64,000 bases of DNA from an uncultured Desulfovibrio sp. (GCA_937926875.1 CALBAX010000043.1:1-64000); one strand, 5' to 3'; positions 52,847-62,964 are shown, counted from the first letter of the stretch. Numbers and translations are program-made. Notes: generated by a model from the sequence alone, not told the origin.

Positions 52847-52935
52847 AAAGCGCGTTTGGAGGAGGATGGGGGGAGCTTGAGGGGGGAAGGGGGGACCTTT
52901 AGCTCGCGCGTAAAGGTCCCCCCTTCCCCCCTCAA
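52847..52935 (+). repeat. Dispersed intergenic repeat, copy 4, with perfect 25-bp-arm hairpin
   Basis: Core AAAGCGCGTT...GGATGGGG (52847-52871), one base different from copy 3, is followed by a hairpin with arms at 52877-52901 and 52911-52935. All 25 positions pair and the loop is 9 nt. No T run follows. It ends 36 bp from the stop of the AEC gene. Confidence 0.88.
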
Positions 52936-52971
52936 GAAACGGCTCCCGCTCTCGCCCCGCATCCCTTCGCG

Positions 52972-53913
52972 CTACAGCGAAAGCAGCGTCATGGCCACGG
53001 GGATGGTGATGACGGAAAGGATGGTCGACAGGCTGACCAGCAGGGCCCCGAAGGGAGCATCCGTCTTGTAGACGGCGCCAAGGATGGAGATCTGCATCAT
53101 GCAGGGCAGACCGGCCTGGATGATGAAGACCTTTTCCATAAGCTCGGGCAGCTCCACGAAATGCAGCATGCCGGCCAGTATCAGGGGGCAGAGGACCAGC
53201 TTGCCCAGCAGGGCCAGCACCAGGTCGCGCGAAAGGTGCAGATGGCGCAGATCCATCTTGTAAAGGCAGATGCCGATGAAGATCAGGGCCAGCGGCGTGG
53301 TGAGGTTGCCCATATAGCGCAGGGCCTCCTGCACGAAACCCGGCAGGCCCAGCCCCAGCAGGGTCATGGCCAGCCCGGCCAGGAAACCCAGCATGGGCGG
53401 CGAGAAGATGTGGCGCACATTGTCCAGCAGCGTGGCGGAACCGCGCAGCTCTTCGTTGTCATGGCTGATAAGGTAGCTGCCGATGCTCCAGAAAAAGCTG
53501 GTATTGGCAAAGAAATACAGCAGCACATAGGGCGCGGCCGCATCCCCGAACAGGGCCAGATTGACGGGCAGCCCGATGAAGACCGTATTGGACGTGGAGA
53601 AGCTGGTGCAGAACAGGCCGAAATGCCGCCGTTCCACGCGCGCTATCGTGGCTATCAGCCAGGCCACGCCAAAAGTCAGCAGGATGCTGAGCAGGGGGAA
53701 AAGCGAGCCGTAGAGCAGATGGACGAGGTCGTCCCGGCCGAAAGAATGCGTGATGGTGTAGAACAGGTAGGAGGGCAGGGCCACGGTGGTGACCAGCCGG
53801 GGCAGCAGGATCTGGGTCTCGGGCGAGAACCAGCCTTTACGGGCCAGCACATACGCTACCGAGACGATGATCTGCAAGCTGAGGATACCCTGAAGGGCGT
53901 GCAGAAAAACCAT
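52972..53913 (-). CDS. AEC family transporter (auxin efflux carrier-like)
   Basis: Membrane protein of 313 residues with ten hydrophobic segments in two groups of five. Features typical of the family are FSTSNTVFIGLPVNLALFG in the first half (crossover asparagine/proline region) and AGLPCMMQISILGAVY in the second. Such carriers move organic acids (malonate, malate) or amino acids; the substrate cannot be told. ATG at 53913 has AGGTG 6 bp upstream. It is transcribed alone in the same direction as ilvD, 230 bp away. Confidence 0.88.
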   Translation of the reverse strand: MVFLHALQGILSLQIIVSVAYVLARKGWFSPETQILLPRLVTTVALPSYLFYTITHSFGRDDLVHLLYGSLFPLLSILLTFGVAWLIATIARVERRHFGLFCTSFSTSNTVFIGLPVNLALFGDAAAPYVLLYFFANTSFFWSIGSYLISHDNEELRGSATLLDNVRHIFSPPMLGFLAGLAMTLLGLGLPGFVQEALRYMGNLTTPLALIFIGICLYKMDLRHLHLSRDLVLALLGKLVLCPLILAGMLHFVELPELMEKVFIIQAGLPCMMQISILGAVYKTDAPFGALLVSLSTILSVITIPVAMTLLSL

Positions 53914-54143
53914 GATGGCACCTGTGCGGCAGGAAAAGGCCCTGCCAGGAAACGATGGTCCCGCACTGCACCGGCGGCAATGCGGGACCATCGGCAAACG
54001 GACGGACGTCCTCCGGCCTTCCGGCCGTCACACCGGCCCCGGAGGGCCTGGCAGATGACCGAAAGGGACAGGCACGGCATCACAGGGGATGACGGCACGG
54101 CGCCGTCCCTCCTGCGAGCGCCTGTCCCGGCCGGGAAAGCGCC

Positions 54144-55823
54144 CTAGACTTTCTTGTACATGGCGCCGCTGTCGGCGGAGCTCACCATGCTGGCGTAACG
54201 GCGCAGCACGGGGTAGGGGCATTCCTTCTGCGGCGGCACCAGTTCGGCGCGACGGCGGGCCAGTTCGGCTTCGTCCACCAGCAGATCCAGCTTGCGGTTG
54301 GGGATGTCCACCAGGATGCGGTCGCCGTCACGCACCAGGGCGATGGGGCCACCGTTGGCGGCTTCGGGCGAGATATGGCCGATGGCCGCACCGTTGGTGC
54401 CGCCGGAGAAGCGGCCGTCGGTGAACAGGGCCACGTCCTTGCCCAGGCCCATGCCGGTGATGGCGGCGGTGGGGGACAGCATCTCGCGCATGCCGGGGCC
54501 GCCCTTGGGACCTTCGTAACGCACCACCACGCCGTCGCCGGGCTTGATCTTGCCGTCGAGGATGGCGTGCATGGCGTCTTCTTCGCTCTCGAACACGCGG
54601 GCGGTCACTTCGCGGCGCATCATCTCGGGCGCCACGGCGGACTGCTTGACCACAGCGCCGTCAGGGGCCAGCGAACCGCGCAGGATGGCGATGCCGCCTT
54701 CCCTGGAGTAGGCGTTGTCGATGGTGTGGATCACGTCCGTATCCAGGATATGGGCGTTGCGTTCCTTCAGGTTCTCGCCCACGGTCTTGCCGGTGACGGT
54801 CATGCAGTCCTTGCGGATCAGATTCAGCTTGTCCAGCTCGCTCATGACAGCCGGGATGCCGCCGGCGTTCTCCAGATCCACCATGTAGTGGCGACCGGCG
54901 GGGGAAAGCTTGCAAAGGTTGGGGCTCTTGCGGCTCACTTCGTCGAAGACGGACAGGTCGATGTCCAGACCGGCTTCATGGAAGATGGCAGGCAGGTGCA
55001 GGGTGGTGTTGGTGGAGCAGCCCAGGGCCATGTCCACGGCGATGGCATTCTCCACAGCGCCGCGGGTCACGATGTCGCGGGGACGGATGTTGCGCTTCAC
55101 CAGATCCATGACGCGCATGCCGGCCTGCTTGGCCAGGCGCACACGGGCCGCATGCACGGCCGGGATGGTGCCGTTGCCGGGCAGGGCCACGCCGATGGTC
55201 TCGGCCAGGCAGTTCATGGAGTTGGCCGTGAACATGCCCGCACAGGAACCGCAGCCGGGGCAGGCGCGTTCTTCCCACTGGGTCAGTTCTTCTTCGCTCA
55301 TCTGGCCGTTGCGCACGCGGCCCACGCCCTCGAACAGGGTGATGAGGTCGCCCTGCTTGCCGGGGGTCAGGGTACCGGGCAGCATGGGGCCGCCGGAGAC
55401 CAGCACCGAGGGGATGTTCAGGCGCATCATGGCCATGAGCATGCCGGGCACGCACTTGTCGCAGTTGGGGATGAAGACCAGGGCGTCGAAGGCATGGGCG
55501 CGGGCCATGATCTCGATGGAGTCGGCGATGAACTCGCGCGAAGGCAGGGAGAAACGCATGCCTTCGTGGTTCATGGCGATGCCGTCGCACACGGCGATGG
55601 CGGGGAATTCCAGGGGGGTGCCGCCGGCCATGCGCACGCCGGCCTTGACGGCCTCGGCCAGCTTGCCCAGATGCAGGTGGCCGGGCACCACCTCACTGGC
55701 GGCGTTGACCACGCCCACCAGAGGACGTTCCATTTCCTCGCGGGTCAGGCCCAGGGCATAAAGCAGGGAACGGTGAGGGGCCTTTTCCAGGCCGGATTTC
55801 ATTTTTTTGCTGTTCTCTTCCAT
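54144..55823 (-). CDS. ilvD: Dihydroxyacid dehydratase
   Basis: Iron-sulfur enzyme of the branched-chain amino acid pathway: it dehydrates 2,3-dihydroxyacids to 2-keto acids for valine, isoleucine and pantothenate. It has 559 residues. Cluster and active-site signatures are [15 protein letters not shown] and [29 protein letters not shown] near the C-terminus is also typical. ATG at 55823 has AAAGGA 9 bp upstream. No other ilv gene is nearby, so it stands alone. Confidence 0.97.
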   Translation of the reverse strand: MEENSKKMKSGLEKAPHRSLLYALGLTREEMERPLVGVVNAASEVVPGHLHLGKLAEAVKAGVRMAGGTPLEFPAIAVCDGIAMNHEGMRFSLPSREFIADSIEIMARAHAFDALVFIPNCDKCVPGMLMAMMRLNIPSVLVSGGPMLPGTLTPGKQGDLITLFEGVGRVRNGQMSEEELTQWEERACPGCGSCAGMFTANSMNCLAETIGVALPGNGTIPAVHAARVRLAKQAGMRVMDLVKRNIRPRDIVTRGAVENAIAVDMALGCSTNTTLHLPAIFHEAGLDIDLSVFDEVSRKSPNLCKLSPAGRHYMVDLENAGGIPAVMSELDKLNLIRKDCMTVTGKTVGENLKERNAHILDTDVIHTIDNAYSREGGIAILRGSLAPDGAVVKQSAVAPEMMRREVTARVFESEEDAMHAILDGKIKPGDGVVVRYEGPKGGPGMREMLSPTAAITGMGLGKDVALFTDGRFSGGTNGAAIGHISPEAANGGPIALVRDGDRILVDIPNRKLDLLVDEAELARRRAELVPPQKECPYPVLRRYASMVSSADSGAMYKKV

Positions 55824-56163
55824 GACGGTATCCTTTGGACGTTTGTCAGCAGCCCGCGCGGCGGCAGGAGGCCGCAAAAAGTCCGCACGGGGATCGTGTG
55901 CATGGGCGTCACGGGGGCAGCGGCGCGGCAGCCCGCCGCATGGTGGCGTTGAGGGCGGGGCGGGACCGCCGGTAAGGCGGCCGCTCCCGGAGCGGCTGGG
56001 CCGCGTCCTCCGGTGCGCTGTTTGTGCGTGCGCTCAAGGCTTTTTCATACGCAAAAAGCCGGAGGCCGTAAACACTTGTCCCATGCGCCAAACGCCCCGG
56101 CAAGGCACGCCGCGCCCCATTCCCGGCTTGTGGCAGGCCGCAAAGTGGGCTAGGTTTTCCCGC
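55824..56163. other. Divergent intergenic region ilvD / flippase gene
   Basis: About 340 bp, GC-rich. It must hold the ilvD promoter; no attenuator peptide, T-box or clear operator is visible. Confidence 0.5.
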
Positions 56164-57735
56164 ATGGAAAACAGGACGACTCCCCCCTCCACGCCAAGCC
56201 TGGCGCGCCGCTATATATGCAAGCTGCTGGCCAACGTGGCTTCCGTGCCGGTCTATCTGGCCATGGAAGCCATCCTGCCCCGTGCCCTGGGCCCGGCCAT
56301 GTACGGCAACTACAGTTTTGCCACCAACTTTTTCCAGCAGCTGTTCATGTTCCTGGACATGGGCACGTCCACCTGCTTCTACAATGCCCTGTCCCGGCGC
56401 CAGTCCGAAACGGGCCTCATCAGCTTCTACATGCGGCTCAGCCTGCTCATCGCCGTCATCAGCCTGCTCATCGCCGGCGCCATGCAGGTGCCCGTCGTCG
56501 GCAACTGGCTCATGCCCGACGTGCCCCTGTGGCTGGCCCCGCTGGCCGCCATCTGGGCCTTTCTGACCTGGTGGGGCCGCGTGCTCCGCTCCATGAACGA
56601 TGCCGTGGGCGCCACCGTGCAGTCCGAGATGGTGCGCACCGTGGTCTCGCTCTCGGCCGTTTTCCTGCTCATCGGCCTGTTCCTGCTGGACTGGCTGAAC
56701 ATCTTCAGCCTTTTCGGCCAGCAGTACGCCATGCTGGGCGTCACGGCCCTGGGCTACTGGATCGTCACCCGGCGCCACTGGGAACGCTGCTACGGCGGCC
56801 CGGAAGCCAGCTTCTGCCTGCGCCTGAGCGCCGGCAGCAACAAGGCCTACTGTCACGAGTTCTTCACCTACAGCCATCCGCTCTTCATCCAGGCCCTGCT
56901 CATCTTCCTCATGGCCGCCGCGGAACGCTGGTTGCTGCAATGGTTCGACGGCAGCGCCGAACAGGGCTATTTCGCCCTGGGCCACAAGGTCTGCCTGGCC
57001 TGTCTGATGTTCGTCTCGGCCATGACGCCGCTGGTCATGCGCGAGCTCTCCATCGCCTGGGGGCAGCGCGACCTCCAGCTCATGGGCCGCCTGGTCAACC
57101 GCTTCGCCCCCCTGATCTATGCCGTGGCCGCCTACTTCGCCTGCTTCAGCATGGCCGAAGGCCCGGCGCTGGTGCGCATCTTCGGGGGCGCGGAGTTCAC
57201 CGCCGCCATCCTGCCCGTGCAGATCATGGCCCTCTACCCCCTGCACCAGTCCTATCTGCAACTGGCCAGCTCCGTGTTCCACGCCTCGGGCCGTACCCGC
57301 GAGCTGCGCAACCTCACCCTGCTGGAATGCGTCTACGGCATGACCACGGCCTGGTTCCTGCTGGCGCCCGAAGCCTATGGCGGCCTGCACCTGGGGGCCG
57401 TGGGCCTGTCCATCAAGACCATCGCCGTGCAGTGCGTGACCGTCAACATCTGCCTCTGGCGCGCCTCGCGCTTCGTGCCCATCCGGCTGCTGCCCATCAT
57501 GCTGCACGAGATCTGGTGCGTGCTGGTGCTGGCCGCCGTGGCCTTCGCCTGCCGCGAGCTCACCCTCATGCTGGGCCTGGGCGGCATCGACTCCCTGCTG
57601 CGCTTCCTGGTCTCCGGCGTCGTCTACACCCTGGCCGCTGCGCTCACGGCCCTGCTCATCCCCCAGCTGCTGGGCATGAGCCGCGCCGAGATGCACGAAA
57701 AGATCCGGAAGCTGCGTGCCCGGCTGGGACGCTGA
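56164..57735 (+). CDS. Oligosaccharide flippase-like membrane protein (Wzx/MATE-type)
   Basis: Membrane protein of 523 residues with 12-14 hydrophobic segments. The N-terminal pattern (ANVASVPVYLAMEAILPRALGPAMYGNYSFATNFF is the start of the fold) and the second-half LALGHKV/LVNRF arrangement match polysaccharide-exporting members of the MOP superfamily. It would flip a lipid-linked sugar chain across the inner membrane. No glycosyltransferase genes are adjacent, so it is an orphan flippase. The ribosome-binding site is weak (TAGG). It converges with the sigma-54 activator gene, 18 bp between stops. Confidence 0.8.
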   Translation: MENRTTPPSTPSLARRYICKLLANVASVPVYLAMEAILPRALGPAMYGNYSFATNFFQQLFMFLDMGTSTCFYNALSRRQSETGLISFYMRLSLLIAVISLLIAGAMQVPVVGNWLMPDVPLWLAPLAAIWAFLTWWGRVLRSMNDAVGATVQSEMVRTVVSLSAVFLLIGLFLLDWLNIFSLFGQQYAMLGVTALGYWIVTRRHWERCYGGPEASFCLRLSAGSNKAYCHEFFTYSHPLFIQALLIFLMAAAERWLLQWFDGSAEQGYFALGHKVCLACLMFVSAMTPLVMRELSIAWGQRDLQLMGRLVNRFAPLIYAVAAYFACFSMAEGPALVRIFGGAEFTAAILPVQIMALYPLHQSYLQLASSVFHASGRTRELRNLTLLECVYGMTTAWFLLAPEAYGGLHLGAVGLSIKTIAVQCVTVNICLWRASRFVPIRLLPIMLHEIWCVLVLAAVAFACRELTLMLGLGGIDSLLRFLVSGVVYTLAAALTALLIPQLLGMSRAEMHEKIRKLRARLGR

Positions 57736-57753
57736 CAGCCGGCGCCTGCCGTC

Positions 57754-60700
57754 CTATTTGGCGCCGTACAGCTGCGTCTGGCGATCCAGACCGTATTCCT
57801 TTATTTTCCTGTAAAGCGTCGACCGTTTCATGCCCAGGATGGCCAGTGCGCCGGATTCTCCGTCTATCTTCCCGCGGGTGGCTGTCAGTACATGTTTGAT
57901 ATACCTTCGTTGCAGTTCGTCCATGGTCGGCAAGTCAGTGCAGAGCCCATCGCCCCCCTGCCACGACTCAGCCTGGGGCGGCCTGTGCTGGCGTATGTAT
58001 GGCAAATCGAACTGGAGCGTCCCATTGCTGACCAGGACGACGGCCCGTTCGATGGTGCTTCTGAGTTCCCGGATATTCCCGGGCCAAGCATAGCCGCACA
58101 ACTTTCGCCTCACTTCCTCGGAGATGGCATTGCACTCAACGCCGTACCGTCTCGCATAGTAGGTGACAAAAAAATTGATCAGCATGAGCAGATCATCCTT
58201 CCTTTCCCGCAAAGGAGGAAGAAGGAGCGGGATCACAGCCACCCGGTAATACAGATCCTCCCGGAACGTCCCTTGGCGGACCATCTCCTTCAAATCCCTG
58301 TTCGTCGCCGTGACCAGGCGGAAGTTCGAAAAGATGGGGGAAGTCCCACCCACGCGCAAGAAGCGCTTTTCCTGGAGCACCCTGAGCAGCTTGGTCTGCA
58401 ACGAAGGCGACAATTCCCCCAGTTCGTCGATGAACAGTGTCCCTTCATGGGCGATCTCGAAAAAGCCGATCTTCTGCTTGATGGCGCCGGTGAAGGCGCC
58501 TTTTTCATGACCGAACAGCTCGCTTTCAAAAAGATTTTCCGCAAAGCTCGCAGGATGGATCGGCACGAAAGGCCCTTTGCGCCCGCTTTGCAGATGTATC
58601 CGCCGGGCCAAGACCTCCTTGCCGACGCCTGTTTCCCCCAGCAGCAGTATGGGGGCCTCTGATACAGCGGCCCTGTCCGCTATCTGCAGCGTTTTTTGCA
58701 TGCCAGATCCGTAGAGGGCCTGGACCTGCAAGGGATTTTGCAGGGACTCCAGTATCCGTGTCCGGCGGCTCAGTTTTTTTTCCTGGAGCGAAAGCCTGTT
58801 GAACAGTTCGATAATATGGGCGAGTTCCCGCTGCAGAAGGCGGCCGATTTCCGTGAAGACCTCGTCATCCTGCTCCATGATGTTCTCGTGCAGATAGGCG
58901 CACTGCCCTAGGAACACATAGCCCGAACGGCTGCCGTCCGCGTTGCGGACCGAGACCGGCAACAGGACCCGGCTGACGCCATCCTCCATGACGCGTGACA
59001 AAGAGGACGTGTCGCGGGATTTCAACCCATTCCATATGGTTGAGGCTATCTCGTCTTCCGAAAAATAGAGGCTGCCTACCACCTGCATGTCTTTCCCCGT
59101 ACCGGTACGGACAAGCAGGGCGCGTTCGATGTGCAGGGCACGGCAGGTGACATCCAAGAGCGCCCCGATCATCTTTTCTTTGCTGTCATGATCGCCCAGG
59201 TTCGCCGCACCTTCCTGAAAATCCCTGAGGCAGGCCTTCCTGCACGGGATGGAGGTGATCTTCCGGCACACGGGGGAATCCTTGGGGAGCGGGCAGTCAT
59301 ACTGATTGTAGCGGTAGAGGGTCGCGGCGCCGGCAGCGTAGAGGCTCCCGGCTTCATCTTCCCGCCCCAAATGCTTCAGGCAACGTGAAAGTGCCAACTG
59401 CGCCCGCGCCGTATCCAGCGGCGCGCCCACCTTCCCAGCCAGGGCCAGACTTTCCCGCAAGGGATCTTCCGCAGCAGACCACGGCATGCCCTCATGCACC
59501 CGGACCAGGGTATCCACCCGGATGGCGGCGCTACGGAACAAGGGGCTGGGGCTGAGCAGCCCCGCCTGTATCTCATGGCTGTACCTGTAGGCGGGAAGAT
59601 CGGGGAAATTCGCCATGCGGAACGCTCCGAGCATGTCGAACATCCATGTGAAACCGTAATAGGGGCGGGGCATGTCGAACCGTATGCAGGCTTCCAGGGT
59701 CGTCGCCATGACATGATGGGCAACAGCCACCCTTCCGCAGGCAAAATGGTAAAAGGCCAGGGCCCTGTGTACCCAGCACCACAATTTGGTCTCGGACTCT
59801 GGGTCGCAACAAGGGATGACGGGCGTAAGCAGCTCGATCCCCTGTTCGAGCAGGCCCACCCGCATCAGCTGGTCCGCAAGGTGGACGGTGTTCCACTTCA
59901 CGGCATTGATGTGCCCGTGCCGCCGCGCCTCAAAAATGAAAGACAGCATGGGCCCCAGTCCCAGGTCTATCCGGCCCAAGGTACAGGCGGCACTGCCCAG
60001 ATAGCGCAGCCCCACTTCCTCAAGATAGTCGAACCGGTCCGTGAAAAAGCCTGGCGGGCTTTTCTTGAAGTTCTCCAGGGCGAGCTTGTAATCGCCGCTG
60101 ACGAAATAGGCCAGCCCGATACCCGCAGCTGTGGAAAAGATTATGTCGGAGTCACCGAACTCCCGGATACGCGGCACCACCTTTTCGATCAGGATATAGG
60201 GAGACTTGGTGTTGTGGAGCTCGGACAGATGGATATGGCATCCTTCCACAAGCTCCAGCATCAGCAGCGAGCGCTCGTCCCCGTTCTGCTCCGCGATGGC
60301 CCGGGCCATGGGCAGCAGATGCTGCGCTTCGCCGGCATGTTTGGCCAGCATCATCGAAATACCCTGGATATTCTTCACCAGCGTCAGGTATTTTCCGGCC
60401 TTTTCCCCTGAGATTTCCCTGTCACGGACGCAGGCCGCGAGCTTCGTGGCAATGTCGAGACAGATCAGGGCAGCAGCGGCCCTGTCCTTGCGGATATGGA
60501 TGCGCAAAAGGTCAAGGAACTTATCCGCATTCCCTGACGCGAACTGGACATCCCTGGGAAGTACCAGCGACAGTATCTCGTCAGAAGCGCAACGCTTCCT
60601 ATCCATCCCTGCCACATGGCGGGCAAGCTGTTCCCCGTCCCTGACATACCAGTGATCCGCATCCTTGCAGCCCAAGATCCCCCGGCTGCAAAGGGGCGCG

Positions 60701-60834
60701 ATCTGCCTGTCGAGTTCCGGGGACGTACAATCCAGCATCTGGGACAATCCCCGGCGCGACAATATCCCGCCAGGAAAAAAGAACAAGGCCAGGATGCGTG
60801 CCTGCAAACGGCTGTCCGGAGAAAGGTCTGTCAT
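57754..60834 (-). CDS. Large sigma-54-dependent activator with TPR-like and GAF-like sensing regions
   Basis: Protein of 1026 residues. Residues about 1-80 form a winged-helix-like segment. Residues about 110-545 are helical repeats resembling TPRs, with many Cys and Trp residues. About 570-690 is GAF-like (LHIERALLVRTG onwards). About 705-945 is the AAA+ domain with GETGVGKE (733-740) and GAFTGA (779-784). The C-terminus is a Fis-type helix-turn-helix (LAILGMKRSTLYRKIKEYGL). There is no receiver domain, so it senses a ligand or partner protein directly. It is divergent from a transporter operon that has a sigma-54 promoter, with a long palindrome in between. It should switch on that operon. 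GAGGGGG precedes the ATG. Confidence 0.88.
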   Translation of the reverse strand: MTDLSPDSRLQARILALFFFPGGILSRRGLSQMLDCTSPELDRQIAPLCSRGILGCKDADHWYVRDGEQLARHVAGMDRKRCASDEILSLVLPRDVQFASGNADKFLDLLRIHIRKDRAAAALICLDIATKLAACVRDREISGEKAGKYLTLVKNIQGISMMLAKHAGEAQHLLPMARAIAEQNGDERSLLMLELVEGCHIHLSELHNTKSPYILIEKVVPRIREFGDSDIIFSTAAGIGLAYFVSGDYKLALENFKKSPPGFFTDRFDYLEEVGLRYLGSAACTLGRIDLGLGPMLSFIFEARRHGHINAVKWNTVHLADQLMRVGLLEQGIELLTPVIPCCDPESETKLWCWVHRALAFYHFACGRVAVAHHVMATTLEACIRFDMPRPYYGFTWMFDMLGAFRMANFPDLPAYRYSHEIQAGLLSPSPLFRSAAIRVDTLVRVHEGMPWSAAEDPLRESLALAGKVGAPLDTARAQLALSRCLKHLGREDEAGSLYAAGAATLYRYNQYDCPLPKDSPVCRKITSIPCRKACLRDFQEGAANLGDHDSKEKMIGALLDVTCRALHIERALLVRTGTGKDMQVVGSLYFSEDEIASTIWNGLKSRDTSSLSRVMEDGVSRVLLPVSVRNADGSRSGYVFLGQCAYLHENIMEQDDEVFTEIGRLLQRELAHIIELFNRLSLQEKKLSRRTRILESLQNPLQVQALYGSGMQKTLQIADRAAVSEAPILLLGETGVGKEVLARRIHLQSGRKGPFVPIHPASFAENLFESELFGHEKGAFTGAIKQKIGFFEIAHEGTLFIDELGELSPSLQTKLLRVLQEKRFLRVGGTSPIFSNFRLVTATNRDLKEMVRQGTFREDLYYRVAVIPLLLPPLRERKDDLLMLINFFVTYYARRYGVECNAISEEVRRKLCGYAWPGNIRELRSTIERAVVLVSNGTLQFDLPYIRQHRPPQAESWQGGDGLCTDLPTMDELQRRYIKHVLTATRGKIDGESGALAILGMKRSTLYRKIKEYGLDRQTQLYGAK

Positions 60835-60876
60835 GGTCTGCCCCCTCGCGACATAGGGTGATGTGCGCCTGATACC

Positions 60877-60917
60877 AAAACGGGATTTTGTCCCAAAATA
60901 AGACAAAATCCCGTTTT
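60877..60917. promoter_or_regulatory. Perfect 16-bp-arm palindrome, candidate upstream activating site
   Basis: Arms AAAACGGGATTTTGTC (60877-60892) and its complement (60902-60917), 9-nt spacer. Its centre lies about 107 bp before the predicted start of the transporter operon, the usual place for a sigma-54 activator site, and about 60 bp before the activator's own ATG, so it may also give autocontrol. A terminator role is unlikely, as it is between two outward-facing genes. Confidence 0.6.
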
Positions 60918-60976
60918 TTACATCCCGCAATATACATTATAACCTCTAACTATGCCATAATAAAAGAAAAAAATAT

Positions 60977-60994
60977 TTGGAATGCACTTTGCTT
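60977..60994 (+). promoter_or_regulatory. Sigma-54 promoter of the transporter / NTF2-like operon
   Basis: TTGGAATGCACTTTGCTT: GG (60979-60980) and GC (60991-60992) are spaced by exactly 10 bp with the usual TT flanks. Start predicted near 61004, leader about 60 nt. The divergent activator gene strengthens the call. Confidence 0.8.
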
Positions 60995-61065
60995 ATTTCA
61001 AGACAACACCGTGCGGTAAGGACCACAACGCCACTGTCGCCTTCGTTCAATACGGGAGACCAACT

Positions 61066-62496
61066 ATGACACCTCACGATGCACAACCCTCCGCAGGGAC
61101 ATACGGTCAGGAGATCCCCAACCCCAGACGGTATTACGGCTTCTGGGCCCTGAGCCTTGCCCTGGCCATCGCCCTCTTCGCATTCTCCTATTCCATGGGG
61201 CTTTCCTACAAGGGCAGCGCGTTCCTTGGAGTGACCATGCTTGCCATCGCCCTGTGGGGCTTCAACCTTCTCCATGAAGGGCTGGTCGCCGTCATGCTGC
61301 CCATCGGATACATCCTGCTTGGCGTGGGCACGCCCAAGCAGCTCCTTTCCCCCTGGACCCAGCCCATGGGCTGGCTGGTGCTGGGCGGGCTGATGACGTG
61401 GCTCGTCCTCATGCATACAGGTCTGGCCCGCCGCATCGCGCTCTGGTCACTGCACATCACGGGCGGCTCGTTCACACGCCTGCTGTGGGGGCTGCTGCTG
61501 GCCGGTTTCATCATCGCCCCGCTGATGCCGACCGCCCTCGGCAAGGGCATCCTGATCTCCATCATCTGCATCGGCATATGTGATGCCCTTGAGTTCGCCC
61601 CGCGCACCCGGGAAGCGTCCATCATCCTGATGGCGGGCTACATCGCCACCAGCGCCCCCCGTCTCGGCCTCTATACCGGTGGCGGAGAAGTGACCCTGGC
61701 CATGCAGCTCCTGGCTTCCGCAGGGATCCACATTTCCTGGATAGACTATTTCATCCAATGCTACCTGCCCAACATCATTTACAGCATTTGCTCTCTGGCT
61801 GTCCTGATCCTCATCATGCGGCCCAATAACACCATCAATGCCCGCGCCTACCTCGAGGAACAGTTCGCCAAGCTCGGCCCCATGAGCGTCAAGGAAAAGA
61901 AGGCTACTGCCATATTCGTCCTGCTGGTCATCCTGATGATGACGGACAAGTACCACGGCATCGACATCGGCTGGATCATGATGCTCGTCGGCTTCGCCTG
62001 CTTCCTGCCCGGCCTGCACCTCGTGGACAGCAAGCGATTTGCCTCGCTGAACATGACCTCTGTCCTCTTTGTGGTCGGCTGCATGTCCATCGGCGCCGGC
62101 GCCCAGGCCACAGGTGTGGACAAGCTGTGCGCCGAAAGCCTCAGCCCCCTGCTCCAGGGCACTGGCGAACTCACCACTATGATCACGGCCTATCTTGCCG
62201 GTATCGGCGTCAACTTCCTGCTCACCCCTGTGGCCGGCGTCAGCACCTTCACCGTTCCCCTTGCCGAACTGACCAACAGCATCGGCATCAGCCCCTTTGC
62301 CCCTGTCTATTCCTTCCTGTACGGGCTCGACCAGTACGTCCTTCCCTATGAATATGCCGTTTTCCTGTATTTCTTCTCCACAGGTTACATCCATCTGAAG
62401 CATCTTATCCAGGTCTTCGCCGTCAGGGCCATCATCACCTTCATCCTTCTCATCGCTGTCTTCTATCCCTTCTGGAAGCTTACGAATGCCTTATAG
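61066..62496 (+). CDS. DASS/SLC13-type anion:cation symporter
   Basis: Membrane protein of 476 residues with about 12 hydrophobic segments. Features fit the divalent-anion/Na+ symporter group: two pseudo-repeats, LMPTALGKGILISIICIGIC in the first (scaffold hairpin with PT/S motif), and LTPVAGVSTFTVPLAELTNS in the second. Substrates of the group are dicarboxylates, sulfate or related organic anions; here unknown. The ATG at 61066 has GGGAGA 9 bp upstream. It is the first gene of a three-gene unit with two NTF2-like proteins, 17 bp before the next gene. Confidence 0.82.
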   Translation: MTPHDAQPSAGTYGQEIPNPRRYYGFWALSLALAIALFAFSYSMGLSYKGSAFLGVTMLAIALWGFNLLHEGLVAVMLPIGYILLGVGTPKQLLSPWTQPMGWLVLGGLMTWLVLMHTGLARRIALWSLHITGGSFTRLLWGLLLAGFIIAPLMPTALGKGILISIICIGICDALEFAPRTREASIILMAGYIATSAPRLGLYTGGGEVTLAMQLLASAGIHISWIDYFIQCYLPNIIYSICSLAVLILIMRPNNTINARAYLEEQFAKLGPMSVKEKKATAIFVLLVILMMTDKYHGIDIGWIMMLVGFACFLPGLHLVDSKRFASLNMTSVLFVVGCMSIGAGAQATGVDKLCAESLSPLLQGTGELTTMITAYLAGIGVNFLLTPVAGVSTFTVPLAELTNSIGISPFAPVYSFLYGLDQYVLPYEYAVFLYFFSTGYIHLKHLIQVFAVRAIITFILLIAVFYPFWKLTNAL

Positions 62497-62513
62497 ACAA
62501 GGAGATCATACCC

Positions 62514-62930
62514 ATGCTGACCCATGCAGAAATGTCATCCATAGGCGAACGGATATTGCAGGAGTATATCGACACGTTCAACATCGGTTCGGCGCTGGAC
62601 TGGGCCCGCAAGCTCCATTATCCGCATGTCCGTATGGCTGGAGGGAACGTGCAGATATGGGATGCCCCTGAAGCGTATGCCGCCGACAATGACAAGAACA
62701 TCATGCGTACGGGCTGTGCATGGGGAAAGACCGTCCTTGACAGATGCGAATTCATCCAGGGGGATGATGACAAGTTACATTTTTCGACACGATGGAGCCG
62801 TTATACGACGACGGGCGAACATATCATCACCTTTGATTCGTTCTATATCATCACGAAGATAGACGGATCATGGGGGATACAGTGCAGATCGAGCTATGCC
62901 GGCATCTTCGCCAATAACACCGCGTTCTAG
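62514..62930 (+). CDS. NTF2-like (SnoaL-type) protein 1
   Basis: Small soluble protein of 138 residues with the alpha+beta cone layout of the NTF2-like superfamily. The first helix holds EYIDTFNIGSALDWARKLHYPH, then VRMAGGNVQIWD, then three long strands ending RSSYAGIF and NNTAF. No catalytic residue set is certain. It is a paralogue of the next gene, sharing the YPHVRxAG, WxxPExY and C-terminal NNTAF blocks. AAGGAG lies 9 bp before the ATG. It probably binds or converts the compound moved by the transporter upstream (inference). Confidence 0.78.
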   Translation: MLTHAEMSSIGERILQEYIDTFNIGSALDWARKLHYPHVRMAGGNVQIWDAPEAYAADNDKNIMRTGCAWGKTVLDRCEFIQGDDDKLHFSTRWSRYTTTGEHIITFDSFYIITKIDGSWGIQCRSSYAGIFANNTAF

Positions 62931-62964
62931 CCCCAGACACGCAACCCTTATGGAGGATAACAGA

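Noticed and set aside
55909..57696. 595-codon minus-strand frame opposite the flippase gene
   Set aside because: Gln/His/Gly/Ala-rich product with no hydrophobic core or domain pattern. The sense frame encodes a coherent multi-pass membrane protein.
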